Program-made: the position numbers and the translations under genes
The notes under the pieces: model-generated
Told to the model about the DNA's origin: nothing
Databases searched by the model: none
Seen by the model: the letters and a program-made list of their open reading frames with translations, nothing else
NCBI RefSeq assembly: GCF_003675895.1
Contig: NZ_ML014762.1
Coordinates: forward strand, 24,066-88,065
DNA: 64,000 bases
From: Parashewanella curva
Lineage (GTDB): Bacteria > Pseudomonadota > Gammaproteobacteria > Enterobacterales > Shewanellaceae
Direction: 5' to 3'
Shown: positions 18,068-27,015 of the stretch, piece after piece
How positions within the stretch are numbered: the first letter of the stretch is position 1
Layout: each line of letters starts with the position of its first letter

Positions 18068-19006
18068 ATGTCGAACGTATTAAATAGTGTCGATCAACGC
18101 ACCAAATTAGTTGGTAAGAACCGCCTCGAACTCTTATTGTTTAAAATTAATGCAACTCAATTGTTTGCGATTAATGTGTTTAAAGTAAGAGAAGTTGTTA
18201 AGCTTCCGAAGCTAAATGCTTTGCCAGGAAGTCACCCTCATATTGAAGGTGTTGCGACAATACGCGGTGTATCCATTCCAGTTATTGATTTACGAAAAGC
18301 GATTGGTTTTACTCATTTACCTGAGCATCAACAAGCAAATCTCATTATTACTGAGTATAACAGGACTGTTCAGGGCTTTTTAGTCGGTGATGTTGAACGT
18401 ATTATAAATATGACATGGGAAGATATCTTGCCTCCACCAAAATCAGTAGGCAAAAGTAGCTACCTTACTGCTATTACACGCATTGATCATCAAGGGAGTA
18501 ACCGATTAGTATCGATTATCGATGTCGAAAAAGTACTCGCTGAAATTATTCAATATGATGTTTCCGTTTCTCAGGACGTGTTAGATGCTCAACTTGTTGA
18601 TGAAATGATAGGTCGTAAGGTATTTGTTGTTGATGATTCAGCAACGGCAAGGCATTTGATTATTGAAACGCTAGCGCCACTAGGTATCGAAATCATTGAA
18701 GCATCAGACGGCCTTCAAGCACTCACTATGCTAAAAAGATGGCAGCAAGAAGGTAAACATGTCGCTGATGAAATTTTAATGATGATCAGTGATGCTGAAA
18801 TGCCTGAAATGGACGGTTATAAGTTAGTTCATGAAATTCGTGCTGACGATGCTCTGAAAAATTTGCATGTAGTACTTAATACTTCATTAAGTGGAAGTTT
18901 TAATAATGCGTTAGCTGAAAAGGTTGGCTTTAATCGGTTTATTTCTAAGTTCCAACCCGATGCACTGGTTGAGGCTGTACAAGATCGGTTGAGAGAAATT
19001 TTATAG
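18068..19006 (+). CDS. cheV: Chemotaxis protein CheV
   Basis: CheV couples chemoreceptors to the CheA kinase through a CheW-like domain and is tuned by phosphorylation of its receiver domain. Both domains are present in 312 residues: CheW-like at about 15-160 (FKINATQLFAINVFKVREVV, then IEGVATIRGVSIPVIDLRKA) and receiver at about 188-310 (KVFVVDDSATARHLI, then SDAEMPEMDGYKLV with the phosphoacceptor Asp, and a late SKFQPD lysine). The gene stands alone with its own sigma-28-type promoter, away from any visible flagellar cluster, which is common for cheV. Confidence 0.95.
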   Translation: MSNVLNSVDQRTKLVGKNRLELLLFKINATQLFAINVFKVREVVKLPKLNALPGSHPHIEGVATIRGVSIPVIDLRKAIGFTHLPEHQQANLIITEYNRTVQGFLVGDVERIINMTWEDILPPPKSVGKSSYLTAITRIDHQGSNRLVSIIDVEKVLAEIIQYDVSVSQDVLDAQLVDEMIGRKVFVVDDSATARHLIIETLAPLGIEIIEASDGLQALTMLKRWQQEGKHVADEILMMISDAEMPEMDGYKLVHEIRADDALKNLHVVLNTSLSGSFNNALAEKVGFNRFISKFQPDALVEAVQDRLREIL

Positions 19007-19111
19007 GAGCTTAGAAGCATTAAGCTTTGTTCACGAATCAATAAAATTAGTTGCTGCCATTACCTTTCTCTTTAACATGGAGTATGTCTTTTATTCTGTG
19101 AGGAATGAGTG

Positions 19112-19756
19112 ATGGCAAATAAACTTCTTAAGTTGTCATTTCTTACGATGGCATGCCTGTTCTCAAAAGTGACATTAGCCCAACAAATTTGTTTAGGAGA
19201 CCCCGGAACTCCAGCCAAGCTTGGAGATGGTACAAAATCAAACCCGTATAAGCTGGTATTAGGCTATGACTTTTGTGATATCACTTTAGTAAATAAAGCC
19301 GATGAAGATCCAAGTGCTAAAAATAAATCTTATCCTGAAGATAGCATTTATTTTCAATACGATTATAGCGATATTCCATACACCTCTCTTGGTGGAAATG
19401 CACTGACAGTGAGTATGGTCGTTAATGAGAAAAGCAGTGCTGAGTTCTCAGTTGTACAAGAAACGCCAAATGCAAAATGCGCACTAGCCGAAGACAATCA
19501 GCCAGAAAAAGAATCAGGGTATAAATATAAGTATTACGATGGAGGGTGCATTTATACCAAGCCGGAGAATGAAGGGAATGATTTCTCTGGTAGTATTGTT
19601 TTTAAAGTTAGCATTAGCAAGTCGCAGAAAATCAAACGCTTTATTGATAAAAATGGAAATTTAGAAAAAGGCCCACATGGAGGTTTATTAGGGGCAGGAG
19701 TCATTGAATTTAAATGGGTTACGCCTCCTCAATACTCAAACTTTTTTATAAAATAA
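19112..19756 (+). CDS. Secreted orphan protein, paralogue A (214 aa)
   Basis: The protein starts with a clear signal peptide (about residues 1-24, ending VTLAQQ). After it comes a motif C-x(n)-GDGTKSNPYKL-x(n)-FCDITL that is shared with the minus-strand gene at 20165-20659, so the two are paralogues although the rest differs. Four or more cysteines suggest disulfides in the periplasm or outside the cell. I chose the ATG at 19112 over the adjoining GTG because GAGGA lies 7 bases upstream. Function unknown. A MITE now separates the gene from a terminator that probably belonged to it. Confidence 0.75.
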   Translation: MANKLLKLSFLTMACLFSKVTLAQQICLGDPGTPAKLGDGTKSNPYKLVLGYDFCDITLVNKADEDPSAKNKSYPEDSIYFQYDYSDIPYTSLGGNALTVSMVVNEKSSAEFSVVQETPNAKCALAEDNQPEKESGYKYKYYDGGCIYTKPENEGNDFSGSIVFKVSISKSQKIKRFIDKNGNLEKGPHGGLLGAGVIEFKWVTPPQYSNFFIK

Positions 19757-19795
19757 TATAACGATAATCTGGCGTAAATAACTTCAGAGTGAATC

Positions 19796-20063
19796 TATAC
19801 TCGTGATACCTGAAGATGCAGGATTTCAGCGAGAATTAACTGCCATTTAGGCAAGACACTTATCCGCAGTAATAGTCAATCTATTTCAAGGGTAAGTAAC
19901 GCAGTATAAATGGCAGTTAAACTCGCACTGCGTGGGCTTTTTAGCGTTGATTCTTCTTTGTTGTGAAAGCTTGAATTAGCCCGCTAGTTCTGCACTTTCA
20001 CGCCTCGAATAATGCAACGCTAAATAAGCCCTGAAAGTTGCATCTTCAGGTTTCACGAGTATA
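19796..20063. mobile_element. MITE family C (268 bp)
   Basis: Terminal inverted repeats of 25 bases begin TATACTCGTGA and run through ACCTGAAGATGCA, with one mismatch between ends. Inner inverted segments (TTAACTGCCATTTA with TAAATGGCAGTTAA) add further structure. It carries no gene and fills most of the 408-base gap between the two secreted-protein genes. The tips resemble the short inverted pair at 24772-24802. Confidence 0.75.
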
Positions 20064-20104
20064 TACCGTGGTGGTTTTAAGTTATTGACTGTAAAAAATT
20101 GACA

Positions 20105-20138
20105 CAGGCTTTCATTATGATGGAAAGCCTGTTTTTTT
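20105..20138 (+). terminator. Strong terminator downstream of MITE family C
   Basis: CAGGCTTTC and GAAAGCCTG form a 9 bp stem with a 9-base loop, followed by seven T on the plus strand. It probably terminated the 19112-19756 gene before the MITE inserted. It may also serve the convergent gene at 20165, though with a poorer T run. Confidence 0.8.
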
Positions 20139-20164
20139 ATAACATCATCCTTGTAGTAATAATT

Positions 20165-20659
20165 TTATTCAGCACTAAATTGGTAAGGATTGGGCGATTT
20201 CCCATAAAATATGAATGCACTAAAATCAGCATGCTCGAGTGGACCTGATTTATCCGTGCTTATGGTCATTAGCCACTTACCAGATGCCATGGTTGAGATT
20301 GAATAATATTCGTAATTTGAAGCCGTACCCTTATATTTAGCTGATAGGGTTTGAGGGAATAAAGAGGATAAGCGAACTTGCTTTTCAAGGTGACCATCAA
20401 TGGTTCCTCGACCACCATTGTCATCATAAGATAATTTAAACACTCCCATCGCTAAAGCTGAATTTTGGTAGATAAAATAAGTGGTTGAACTTTCAGGAAA
20501 CTTTAGATCACAAAATCTGGTATTGTTTTTAATCACATAAGGAGAATTTTGAGTGCCGTTACCTTGAATGTCTGAAATACAGGGAAGTGAAGACGCTAAT
20601 ATCGAGGCACTAGTCATGCTACCGACAAGCATGGTGCCTAATAACATTGAATGTTTCAT
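20165..20659 (-). CDS. Secreted orphan protein, paralogue B (164 aa)
   Basis: An N-terminal signal peptide (about residues 1-23, ending ILASS) is followed by LPCISDIQGNGTQNSPYVI and RFCDLKF, the same C-x(n)-GxGTxxxPY-x(n)-FCD pattern seen in the gene at 19112-19756. Beyond this motif the two proteins share little; this one is shorter. A beta-rich secreted domain is likely. The two genes converge and were probably created by an inverted duplication. Function unknown. Confidence 0.72.
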   Translation of the reverse strand: MKHSMLLGTMLVGSMTSASILASSLPCISDIQGNGTQNSPYVIKNNTRFCDLKFPESSTTYFIYQNSALAMGVFKLSYDDNGGRGTIDGHLEKQVRLSSLFPQTLSAKYKGTASNYEYYSISTMASGKWLMTISTDKSGPLEHADFSAFIFYGKSPNPYQFSAE

Positions 20660-20756
20660 CGCGCTGATCTCTATTGTAAATAGAACGATTAGTATATCCC
20701 TCGATGATTAAATAAAGATGTCCCTTAGGTTAATTATATTTTGGCTAATTCAGATT

Positions 20757-20784
20757 ATAAAAAAGCCGACTCAAAGATCGGCTT
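20757..20784 (-). terminator. Terminator of the DUF2750 gene (minus strand)
   Basis: AAGCCGA (20763-20769) and TCGGCTT (20778-20784) form a 7 bp stem followed on the minus strand by a run of T. It lies 10 bases past the stop codon of the gene at 20794-21159. Confidence 0.8.
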
Positions 20785-20793
20785 AAAGAAGTG

Positions 20794-21159
20794 TTAGTGC
20801 TCTTCGGCTTCAATTTCAACTAAATGTTTTGCAAGTTCAATAGGGTCGATTTCATGGCAGTCACCATCTAATATCCAATCAACGCCCATAAGAACACCAT
20901 CATTGTTGAGGTCATCTACCCAGATCTCAAGATATTCACGAATACTAATTGCAGCAGGCTTATAGCCAGACCACTCTTCAATACAGTGTTTGTTAGCTTC
21001 TTCTTCTGAAGACCATACAGGCATGACGTCAGTTTCTTCATACTCAGATGAGTCACATACGACCCAGCCCTCACCAGTTTCATCAAGTAATGCCCAAAAT
21101 AACTGCGATTCTTCTATGTTATTAATAAAAGCCGTCAGGGTTGGTGTGATTTCTGTCAT
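20794..21159 (-). CDS. DUF2750-family protein (121 aa)
   Basis: The protein is small, acidic and soluble. The pattern FWALLDETGEGWVVCDSS, then VMPVWSSEEEANKHCIEEW and a C-terminal GVDWILDGDCHEIDP matches the DUF2750 family, whose role is not known. The start at the conserved MTEITPTL fits that family. It ends in its own terminator and lies head to head with the transglycosylase gene, 78 bases apart. Confidence 0.75.
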   Translation of the reverse strand: MTEITPTLTAFINNIEESQLFWALLDETGEGWVVCDSSEYEETDVMPVWSSEEEANKHCIEEWSGYKPAAISIREYLEIWVDDLNNDGVLMGVDWILDGDCHEIDPIELAKHLVEIEAEEH

Positions 21160-21237
21160 AATGTGTTCTCAAAGGTAATTGAATTAAGGCATTATAAAGC
21201 CAAGTTATAAGAACGGGAAATCTAGGAGCAATTTTTT

Positions 21238-22440
21238 ATGAATAAGACGAGCCTATTAGCATTTTGCCTCTTATTTAGCTCAACTGTAGCGAGCGCTCAA
21301 GATACAGAGTTTTATCAATGTCTGTCTAATTTAAAGCTGAAAGCTAAGGCAGAGGGCATAAGCGAAGCAACTATTGCTGATTCTTTAAATCGAGTAAAGC
21401 CAAGACCCAAAGTCGTTAAGCTTGATAAAAATCAACCTGAATTTAGCGCCACCTTTGAAAATTATTTTAACCGCAGGGTGAACGCTTGGCGGATCAGTAA
21501 AGGTCAAAAGTTGTGGCGAAAGCATCGTAAGTTACTGAATCAACTTACGGTTAAGTATGGTATTCCTGGGCAGTATATTCTCGCATTCTGGGGCCTAGAG
21601 ACTAATTTCGGTGGTTACAAAGGTAAGATGCCGATTATTGATTCATTAGTGACCCTTGCCTGTAAACCAAGACGTGGGAAATATTTTACTCAAGAACTCA
21701 TTCAGGCATTAAAAATCAAACAAAAGAATGGCTTCAGTTACGAAAAAATGAAAGGCTCATGGGCAGGGGCAATGGGGCACACTCAGTTTATGCCAACGGC
21801 TTATGCTAAATACGCAGTAGATGGTGACGGAGACGGAAAAGCAGATTTATGGAATAGTGAAATTGATGCACTAACGTCGGCTGCTAACTTTTTGCAGCAT
21901 TTAGGTTGGACTCGAGGTGAGCGTTGGGGCAGAGAAGTGAAATTACCTCAGGGCTTTGACTTTAGCCCTATCGGCGAGCAACAAGACTACCAGTTGAAGA
22001 AGTGGCAACAGCTTGGTGTAACCATGGCTGATGGACGTCCTTTATCGGTTGCGAGTATGAAAGCAAAACTTTACTTACCATCAGGGCATACAGGGCCAGC
22101 TTTTTTAGCTTACAGTAACTTTAATACCATTATGCGTTGGAATAACAGTGTTTTTTATGCTATCTCAGTCGGCCATCTTGCTGATCGAATTGCTGGTGGC
22201 ACTCGTTTAGTTGTTCAACCACCTAAATTACCAAGAATTCCAAGAGGTGACTTAAAAGCTATGCAGAAGTCATTAAATGCTTTGGGGTATGACACAGGAA
22301 AACCGGATGGGATTGTTGGCTCACGCACGATTCTTGCGATACAAAAATTCCAGAAAAAGAAAGGGTTAGTTGCTGATGGTTACCCGAATGAGGAAGTGTT
22401 AAACCTATTAGTGAAAAAACGCGAGAATTTAAAAAGTTAA
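21238..22440 (+). CDS. Lytic murein transglycosylase, MltB/SLT_2 type with a peptidoglycan-binding domain
   Basis: A signal peptide (MNKTSLLAFCLLFSSTVASA) directs this protein to the periplasm. The catalytic SLT_2 domain (about 25-325) has AFWGLETNFGGYKG, with the catalytic Glu in GLETNFG, and AGAMGHTQFMPTAYAKYAVDGDGDGKADLW. A C-terminal PG_binding_1 domain (about 335-398) shows LKAMQKSLNALGYDTGKPDG and RTILAIQKFQKKKGL. Such enzymes cleave the MurNAc-GlcNAc bond of peptidoglycan to form anhydro ends. No lipobox is seen, so it is the soluble type rather than MltB itself. It is a single gene with a strong hairpin after it. Confidence 0.92.
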   Translation: MNKTSLLAFCLLFSSTVASAQDTEFYQCLSNLKLKAKAEGISEATIADSLNRVKPRPKVVKLDKNQPEFSATFENYFNRRVNAWRISKGQKLWRKHRKLLNQLTVKYGIPGQYILAFWGLETNFGGYKGKMPIIDSLVTLACKPRRGKYFTQELIQALKIKQKNGFSYEKMKGSWAGAMGHTQFMPTAYAKYAVDGDGDGKADLWNSEIDALTSAANFLQHLGWTRGERWGREVKLPQGFDFSPIGEQQDYQLKKWQQLGVTMADGRPLSVASMKAKLYLPSGHTGPAFLAYSNFNTIMRWNNSVFYAISVGHLADRIAGGTRLVVQPPKLPRIPRGDLKAMQKSLNALGYDTGKPDGIVGSRTILAIQKFQKKKGLVADGYPNEEVLNLLVKKRENLKS

Positions 22441-22450
22441 TGGGTACTGT

Positions 22451-22482
22451 TTGTGTGAGAGTATAGCAATACTCTCACACAA
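22451..22482. terminator. Bidirectional hairpin between the transglycosylase and yjbQ
   Basis: A perfect 14 bp stem (TTGTGTGAGAGTAT with ATACTCTCACACAA) closes an AGCA loop in the 48-base convergent gap. No long T run follows on either strand, but the stem is strong enough to mark the end of both transcripts. Confidence 0.65.
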
Positions 22483-22488
22483 CTGAAC

Positions 22489-22908
22489 TTACTCTCCGTG
22501 TAAAGTTGCAACCAGAGTTCTACTACCACCGTGATTCCTGTGTTCCCCAAGGTATATTCCTTGCCACATTCCCATGTTCAAGCGTCCTTTTGAAATTGGA
22601 ATAGTCACATTATTACCTAATAGGCTGGCTTTAAGGTGAGCAGGCATATCGTCACTACCTTCATAAGTGTGGCGGTAATAAGTCTCATTTTCAGGGACAT
22701 GATGGTTAAAGTAACTCTCAAAATCTTGCCTAACTGTCGGATCGGCATTTTCATTAATGGTTAAAGAAGCCGAAGTATGTTGAATAAATATATTCAGCAA
22801 TCCGACTTCGAAATGCTTTAACTCCGGAAGTTGAGCTACTACTTCTTCAGTTATTAAATGAAAGCCTCGTTTCTGGGGGGAGATTGAAAAGCGCTTTTGT
22901 ACCCACAT
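22489..22908 (-). CDS. yjbQ: YjbQ-family protein (UPF0047)
   Basis: The 139-residue protein matches the YjbQ family, with HTSASLTINENADPTVRQDFE near residue 48 and the GRLNMGMWQGIYLGEHRNHG segment near the C-terminus. Members show weak thiamine-phosphate synthase activity in E. coli; their physiological role is not settled. The conserved His and Asp residues that line the trimer pocket are present. It lies 12 bases downstream of yejM on the same strand, so the two may share a transcript. Confidence 0.88.
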   Translation of the reverse strand: MWVQKRFSISPQKRGFHLITEEVVAQLPELKHFEVGLLNIFIQHTSASLTINENADPTVRQDFESYFNHHVPENETYYRHTYEGSDDMPAHLKASLLGNNVTIPISKGRLNMGMWQGIYLGEHRNHGGSRTLVATLHGE

Positions 22909-22920
22909 CTTATATCAATC

Positions 22921-24717
22921 CTAATTGTTGTATAGTCGACGACCTTCACGCATCACTTGTATCAATTCTGGTGCGCTCATTTTCTTTTTTAACCGATATT
23001 TGAACTCAGGATCATAGATACGATACTTCCCATGACGATCAATAACGGTAGTTTCATTTTTTTGGTAGATGGCAAAAATACGCTGATCACCCACATATAC
23101 CCAATTATAGTCGCTTGGACTAAGTAGCGTGCTGCCACTACTGTAATCTGACACAGGGTTAGTGCAACCGAATACTTGAGTTAGCATTGTTGGTACAAAA
23201 TCATAGTGACTCGTGCGGTAATTGATAACTTTACTGCCAGAATTAGGCAGATGCATGATAAGTGGTACATTGACGTTATCAGGTGACAACAAATCCTTAT
23301 AATTATTATCGTTAATCTTTAACACGTTACCATTAATTCCAGCAATTACTACAAGGGTGTTTTTAGGCAGGCTTTCTACCAGCATTTCGATTTGTTTATC
23401 CACAAAGTAGGCAGACTGCCGATACTGATTAAACAGGACTCGTTGTGCAGGTGAGTAATCTTTAGGGGTTTTAATGGTTTTGATACCTAAAAAACCTACA
23501 GGCGTATCGTAAGTTGACGTCGAATCCAATGTTATGACCGAAAACCAAGGTTTAGATTGGTGATGTTGCCACTTCTGGAAAGATTCTATTTTATCGAGAT
23601 CAGAAACCGTGCTGTTAGCATGAGGGCGAGCAAAGGTTTTCTCAAAATCGGCAAACATGGCCTTAGGTTGTGTGTAGTTCAGTTGGGTTTTAGTAGAAAA
23701 AAATTCTAGATTGTAACCTTTTTTCTTTAACTCCCGAGTAAAAATTGGGCTGGTGTAGTTAAAGGCTGCATTATCCATATAGCTGGTTTGTAGTGAATAC
23801 AAAAGCGAAAACATGCTGCTATTGAACTGTGTCCCACCGGTAAGGTGGTTGTTAAACGAGATGTTTTTTTGAGCATATTGACTCAAAAACGGCATAGTTT
23901 CGTTATTGACAACATCACTGCGCAAACTCTTCACAGCGATCATTAAAATATTGGGTGTGCTGTTGGCTTGACACTGAAGCGGTGACATTGGGTAGCTTAA
24001 TACTTTTTCACCTTGCGGACGTTTTACTTGTGTAGGGCGTTCAAAGCCGTGGCTTTCCATAAAGGTCTTAGCCGTTGCAGGATAAGATACAGGGTAGGCA
24101 TCATCGTAACGGGTAATATCAATATAGTTCGTAGCATCAGCCCAAATATGAATTAAATGACTGCTGATGAAAGCGGCTCCAACAACAAAGAGTACTTTAG
24201 GGCCATAATTTTTCCTTTGGATTTTTACAATACGTTTCCAAAGAAAATTAGAGAGAGTTAATTGGAAAATTAATATTGCTATCGGGATGGCAAGATACGA
24301 GGTACTTTGTACTAAGGAACTAATATCTCCCCATGCTAACTCAAAAGCAAAGGGGCTTAGATGCAACCCATAATCTTCAAATACTATAGTGTCGTATATT
24401 AACGTGCACAGACCTAGTGTTGCGATAACAGCTGCAAACCCTCTTAATATTCGAGAGTAGGGTAGAAAGATCGTTATCGGGAAAATAAATACTAGATAAA
24501 CGATAAAGGCCAAAAAGGTAAATTGGCCTAAAGTATAAAGTGAAAGGTAAGCTACGCTGATAAAAGTTTCAGGCTCTCCAATGCTAGCGATATAACTCCA
24601 GCCAACCATCATGGCTAACAGGCCATTTATAAATGCAAACCAGTGTCCCCAATTGATGAGGTTTGACACTTTGTCACGTCCAAGTTGTTTTTTTCTTTCA
24701 AAAATATCTGCTTGCAT
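22921..24717 (-). CDS. yejM: YejM/PbgA-like inner-membrane protein (DUF3413 + sulfatase fold)
   Basis: The first 200 residues hold about five membrane helices (DUF3413), for example FVVGAAFISSHLIHIWADA near residue 180. The remaining 390 residues form a periplasmic sulfatase/alkaline-phosphatase-like domain (LMIAVKSLRSDVVNNETMPF near 260), but the nucleophile Cys/Ser position and metal ligands are not standard, as in E. coli YejM. There, PbgA/YejM senses periplasmic lipopolysaccharide and controls LpxC turnover through LapB. The length of 598 is close to the E. coli protein (586). The order yejM, yejL, with yejK divergent, is conserved in gammaproteobacteria and supports the call. Confidence 0.92.
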   Translation of the reverse strand: MQADIFERKKQLGRDKVSNLINWGHWFAFINGLLAMMVGWSYIASIGEPETFISVAYLSLYTLGQFTFLAFIVYLVFIFPITIFLPYSRILRGFAAVIATLGLCTLIYDTIVFEDYGLHLSPFAFELAWGDISSLVQSTSYLAIPIAILIFQLTLSNFLWKRIVKIQRKNYGPKVLFVVGAAFISSHLIHIWADATNYIDITRYDDAYPVSYPATAKTFMESHGFERPTQVKRPQGEKVLSYPMSPLQCQANSTPNILMIAVKSLRSDVVNNETMPFLSQYAQKNISFNNHLTGGTQFNSSMFSLLYSLQTSYMDNAAFNYTSPIFTRELKKKGYNLEFFSTKTQLNYTQPKAMFADFEKTFARPHANSTVSDLDKIESFQKWQHHQSKPWFSVITLDSTSTYDTPVGFLGIKTIKTPKDYSPAQRVLFNQYRQSAYFVDKQIEMLVESLPKNTLVVIAGINGNVLKINDNNYKDLLSPDNVNVPLIMHLPNSGSKVINYRTSHYDFVPTMLTQVFGCTNPVSDYSSGSTLLSPSDYNWVYVGDQRIFAIYQKNETTVIDRHGKYRIYDPEFKYRLKKKMSAPELIQVMREGRRLYNN

Positions 24718-24771
24718 TCAAGTATGGCCTGTTAAATGTTGCCTAAGTTGTTATAGCATAAACTCATAGAT

Positions 24772-24802
24772 TATACTCGAGGTTCATGTTACCACGAGTA
24801 TA
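24772..24802. repeat. Short inverted pair resembling MITE family C tips
   Basis: TATACTCG (24772-24779) and CGAGTATA (24795-24802) face each other across 15 bases. The arms match the first eight bases of the family C element at 19796-20063. It lies between yejL and yejM, where it can form a hairpin. It may be an excision remnant or simply a terminator. Confidence 0.45.
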
Positions 24803-24808
24803 AAAACT

Positions 24809-25021
24809 CTATTTTGTTGACTGAGTTAAGGCTTTAGCAAATTGCTCAGTAATTGATGCTCTTGCTGCTTCTGGAATTTTAGTTTGTAATAAATGAGATA
24901 CGCAGTTTCCTAACACCATTAAGCTTAAATCGGTTGAGGATTCATGCTTTTCAAGTACTGCTAATACCTCAGCAATAAGGGATTCAACTTGCTGATTATC
25001 GTATTTTGATTTAATAGCCAT
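24809..25021 (-). CDS. yejL: YejL-family protein (UPF0352)
   Basis: The 70-residue soluble protein matches YejL/DUF1414: QVESLIAEVLAVLEKH near residue 10 and VLGNCVSHLLQTKIP near 40 are characteristic. The family has no known function, but it is nearly always encoded between yejK and yejM, as here. It is divergent from yejK with 74 bases between the start codons, and 91 bases upstream of yejM. Confidence 0.92.
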   Translation of the reverse strand: MAIKSKYDNQQVESLIAEVLAVLEKHESSTDLSLMVLGNCVSHLLQTKIPEAARASITEQFAKALTQSTK

Positions 25022-25095
25022 AAAAATGTTTCACAAAGAAAAGAATTAGCAGCATATAATACCCAAAATTTACCTGACTATCACTACAAAGCCTT

Positions 25096-26127
25096 ATGAC
25101 AATTACCATCGACCAAGCGATTATTCACGAAATTACTCAAAACAATGAAGGTAAGCTTTCTTGCCGATTACGTCCACAGCCGCTTCTAAATGGCCAAGCG
25201 GTAGAAGTGATGTTAGAAGAGTTGCATCAGACCTATACCAGTAAAGCAGGGAAGGGCTTCGGACACTTTGGTGTGCCAGAAGGTAGTGATGCCGAGGCAA
25301 ATGATGCTTTTTCAAATGCTTTGGATGAATATCGTTCTGGGGATCTAGGTTTTGTTGAGTTTTCTGGAAAAGCTGGAAAGTTATTGCAAGATGAACTTGC
25401 TAAATATGACTTCAGCCAAGGTGGTTTTTTGTTGATGGCCTGTTACACCAGCTTAGCCAGTGAATTTTTATTTGTAGCTTTGCTTAATGCTAAATCTTCA
25501 ATGACAGTATTAGATGACATGGAGCTGACTCAAAATAATCACCTCGATTTAAACAATCTTCAGTTAGCGGCAAGAATTGATTTAACTGAGCTTCAAGCTG
25601 AGCCGGATTCAAAAAAATACATTTCCTTTATTCGTGGTAGAGCAGGGCGTAAGGTTGCCGACTTCTTCTTAGACTTCATGGGTTGCGTTGAAGGTGTAAA
25701 TACCAAAGTTCAGAATAAGAACTTGATGAATGCCGTCGAGGATTTTGTTGCGGGTAATGAGCTTACAAAGGAAGAGCGTCAAGAAGTACGTGAAAAAGTG
25801 TTCGACTTTTGTAAAGAGCGTAGCGATGAAGGCTTAGACATTGATTTAAAATCTTTGGCAGATGAAATAACCGAAGATGGCATGGATTCATTTTATGATT
25901 TCGCCAATACAGGTGATTACGAGCTGGATGATGAGTTTCCCGCCGATAAAGCAACGCTTCGTCAACTCAAAAAGTTCTCAGGAACAGGTGGAGGTGTGAG
26001 CTTAAGTTTTGATGGTAATCATCTAGGTGAGCGTGTCATTTACGACCCTGTATCCAATACCATTTTAATTAAAGGTGTGCCTGCGAACTTGAAAGATCAG
26101 TTAGATAGACGATTGAAAGGCGAGTAG
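25096..26127 (+). CDS. yejK: Nucleoid-associated protein YejK (NdpA)
   Basis: YejK is a spermidine-nucleoid-associated protein of about 335 residues; this one has 343. Conserved parts include the N-terminal [17 protein letters not shown], the [21 protein letters not shown] region near 54, [22 protein letters not shown] near 175 and the C-terminal [16 protein letters not shown]. It binds the nucleoid in the cytoplasm, but its detailed role is unclear. It is transcribed away from yejL and yejM, the standard arrangement. Confidence 0.94.
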   Translation: MTITIDQAIIHEITQNNEGKLSCRLRPQPLLNGQAVEVMLEELHQTYTSKAGKGFGHFGVPEGSDAEANDAFSNALDEYRSGDLGFVEFSGKAGKLLQDELAKYDFSQGGFLLMACYTSLASEFLFVALLNAKSSMTVLDDMELTQNNHLDLNNLQLAARIDLTELQAEPDSKKYISFIRGRAGRKVADFFLDFMGCVEGVNTKVQNKNLMNAVEDFVAGNELTKEERQEVREKVFDFCKERSDEGLDIDLKSLADEITEDGMDSFYDFANTGDYELDDEFPADKATLRQLKKFSGTGGGVSLSFDGNHLGERVIYDPVSNTILIKGVPANLKDQLDRRLKGE

Positions 26128-26132
26128 CATTC

Positions 26133-26639
26133 TTACGGCTCTGGATCCTTCAGAGCCATTTTCTGGTTGCGATGATTGAAGTTGTTATCAATACCAAGAA
26201 TATATTTTAAAGCGTCTTCTGCTCCCTTTTTACTATAAATAGTCGCTGTATCCACCTCATCAGAAAAACGAATAGAAAAATCTTTTTGGGAGTGATACAA
26301 AATCGGATCCATATCGTCCCACACGAATGGAGCTTTTACCCATTGCCCACCTATACATTGACTCTTCAGATTTGCTGCCACATTGTCAGCTAATGCTGAT
26401 AGATGCAAAAATCGGAATTTTTGGGAGTTGCAAGGCTTGGCTTCAGTATAAGTGAAGACACAATTTTTATGTTCAATATTACAGCGAAAAACCAAAGCAC
26501 GATTTGATGCTTTAACAGGAGTAGATGTTGCTGTGAGAATGTATCCTTCAGACGAAACTTCCCAGTCACCAAAATGCTTAATTGTTTGTGCTGCCATGAC
26601 TGGATTGCTTAATGCTGCAATAAGCAATAGTGGTTTCAT
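26133..26639 (-). CDS. Secreted or periplasmic orphan protein (168 aa)
   Basis: The frame is open up to 26825, but I place the start at 26639. There MKPLLLIAALSNPVMAAQ forms a signal peptide, and GGGA lies 8 bases upstream. The mature protein has several cysteines and a KHFGDWEVSSEG stretch of the kind found in Invasion-associated-locus-B-like proteins, but I cannot assign a family. It converges on yejK with only 5 bases between the stop codons. The upstream in-frame part reads through the promoter region and looks non-coding. Confidence 0.65.
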   Translation of the reverse strand: MKPLLLIAALSNPVMAAQTIKHFGDWEVSSEGYILTATSTPVKASNRALVFRCNIEHKNCVFTYTEAKPCNSQKFRFLHLSALADNVAANLKSQCIGGQWVKAPFVWDDMDPILYHSQKDFSIRFSDEVDTATIYSKKGAEDALKYILGIDNNFNHRNQKMALKDPEP

Positions 26640-27015
26640 TTTATTTTCCCTTGATGCGCTTTTATAGACCCTAAGGAAAATAGTATCGCCAAAATACTTA
26701 ATCCAAGCTGAAGTTAATGCTTGGTATAAATCTAATTGGGTTCGGTCACAAGTATGTGTTGATGCATTAACCTCAATCAAATACCCATCTTTCATCAAGC
26801 TGCGTGTTGAAAATCCACTTACCATCAGATATATGGTTTTTGTTTAGCCAAGTGCTAATCAAGGTTGGTTCACAAGTTTCGCTGTAAACTGCGCACAGTT
26901 ATAGTGGTTGTGAAGGTTACTCAGTATGAACAAATGATCATTTTCAAAGGTGATTAAATTAATAGTGACTTACTAAGCTAAATATGTCTTGTTTTAGATT
27001 AGGTGTTTATTCTCT
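26640..27015. other. Intergenic region, 376 bases, no gene found
   Basis: The region separates the divergent genes starting at 26639 and 27016. The minus-strand frame of the left gene extends into it without stop but begins with no credible ribosome site. No repeat, tRNA or clear operator was recognised. Confidence 0.5.

Noticed and set aside
26640..26825. N-terminal extension of the secreted protein gene at 26133
   Set aside because: The extension would bury the signal peptide, and the start at 26639 has a better ribosome site.
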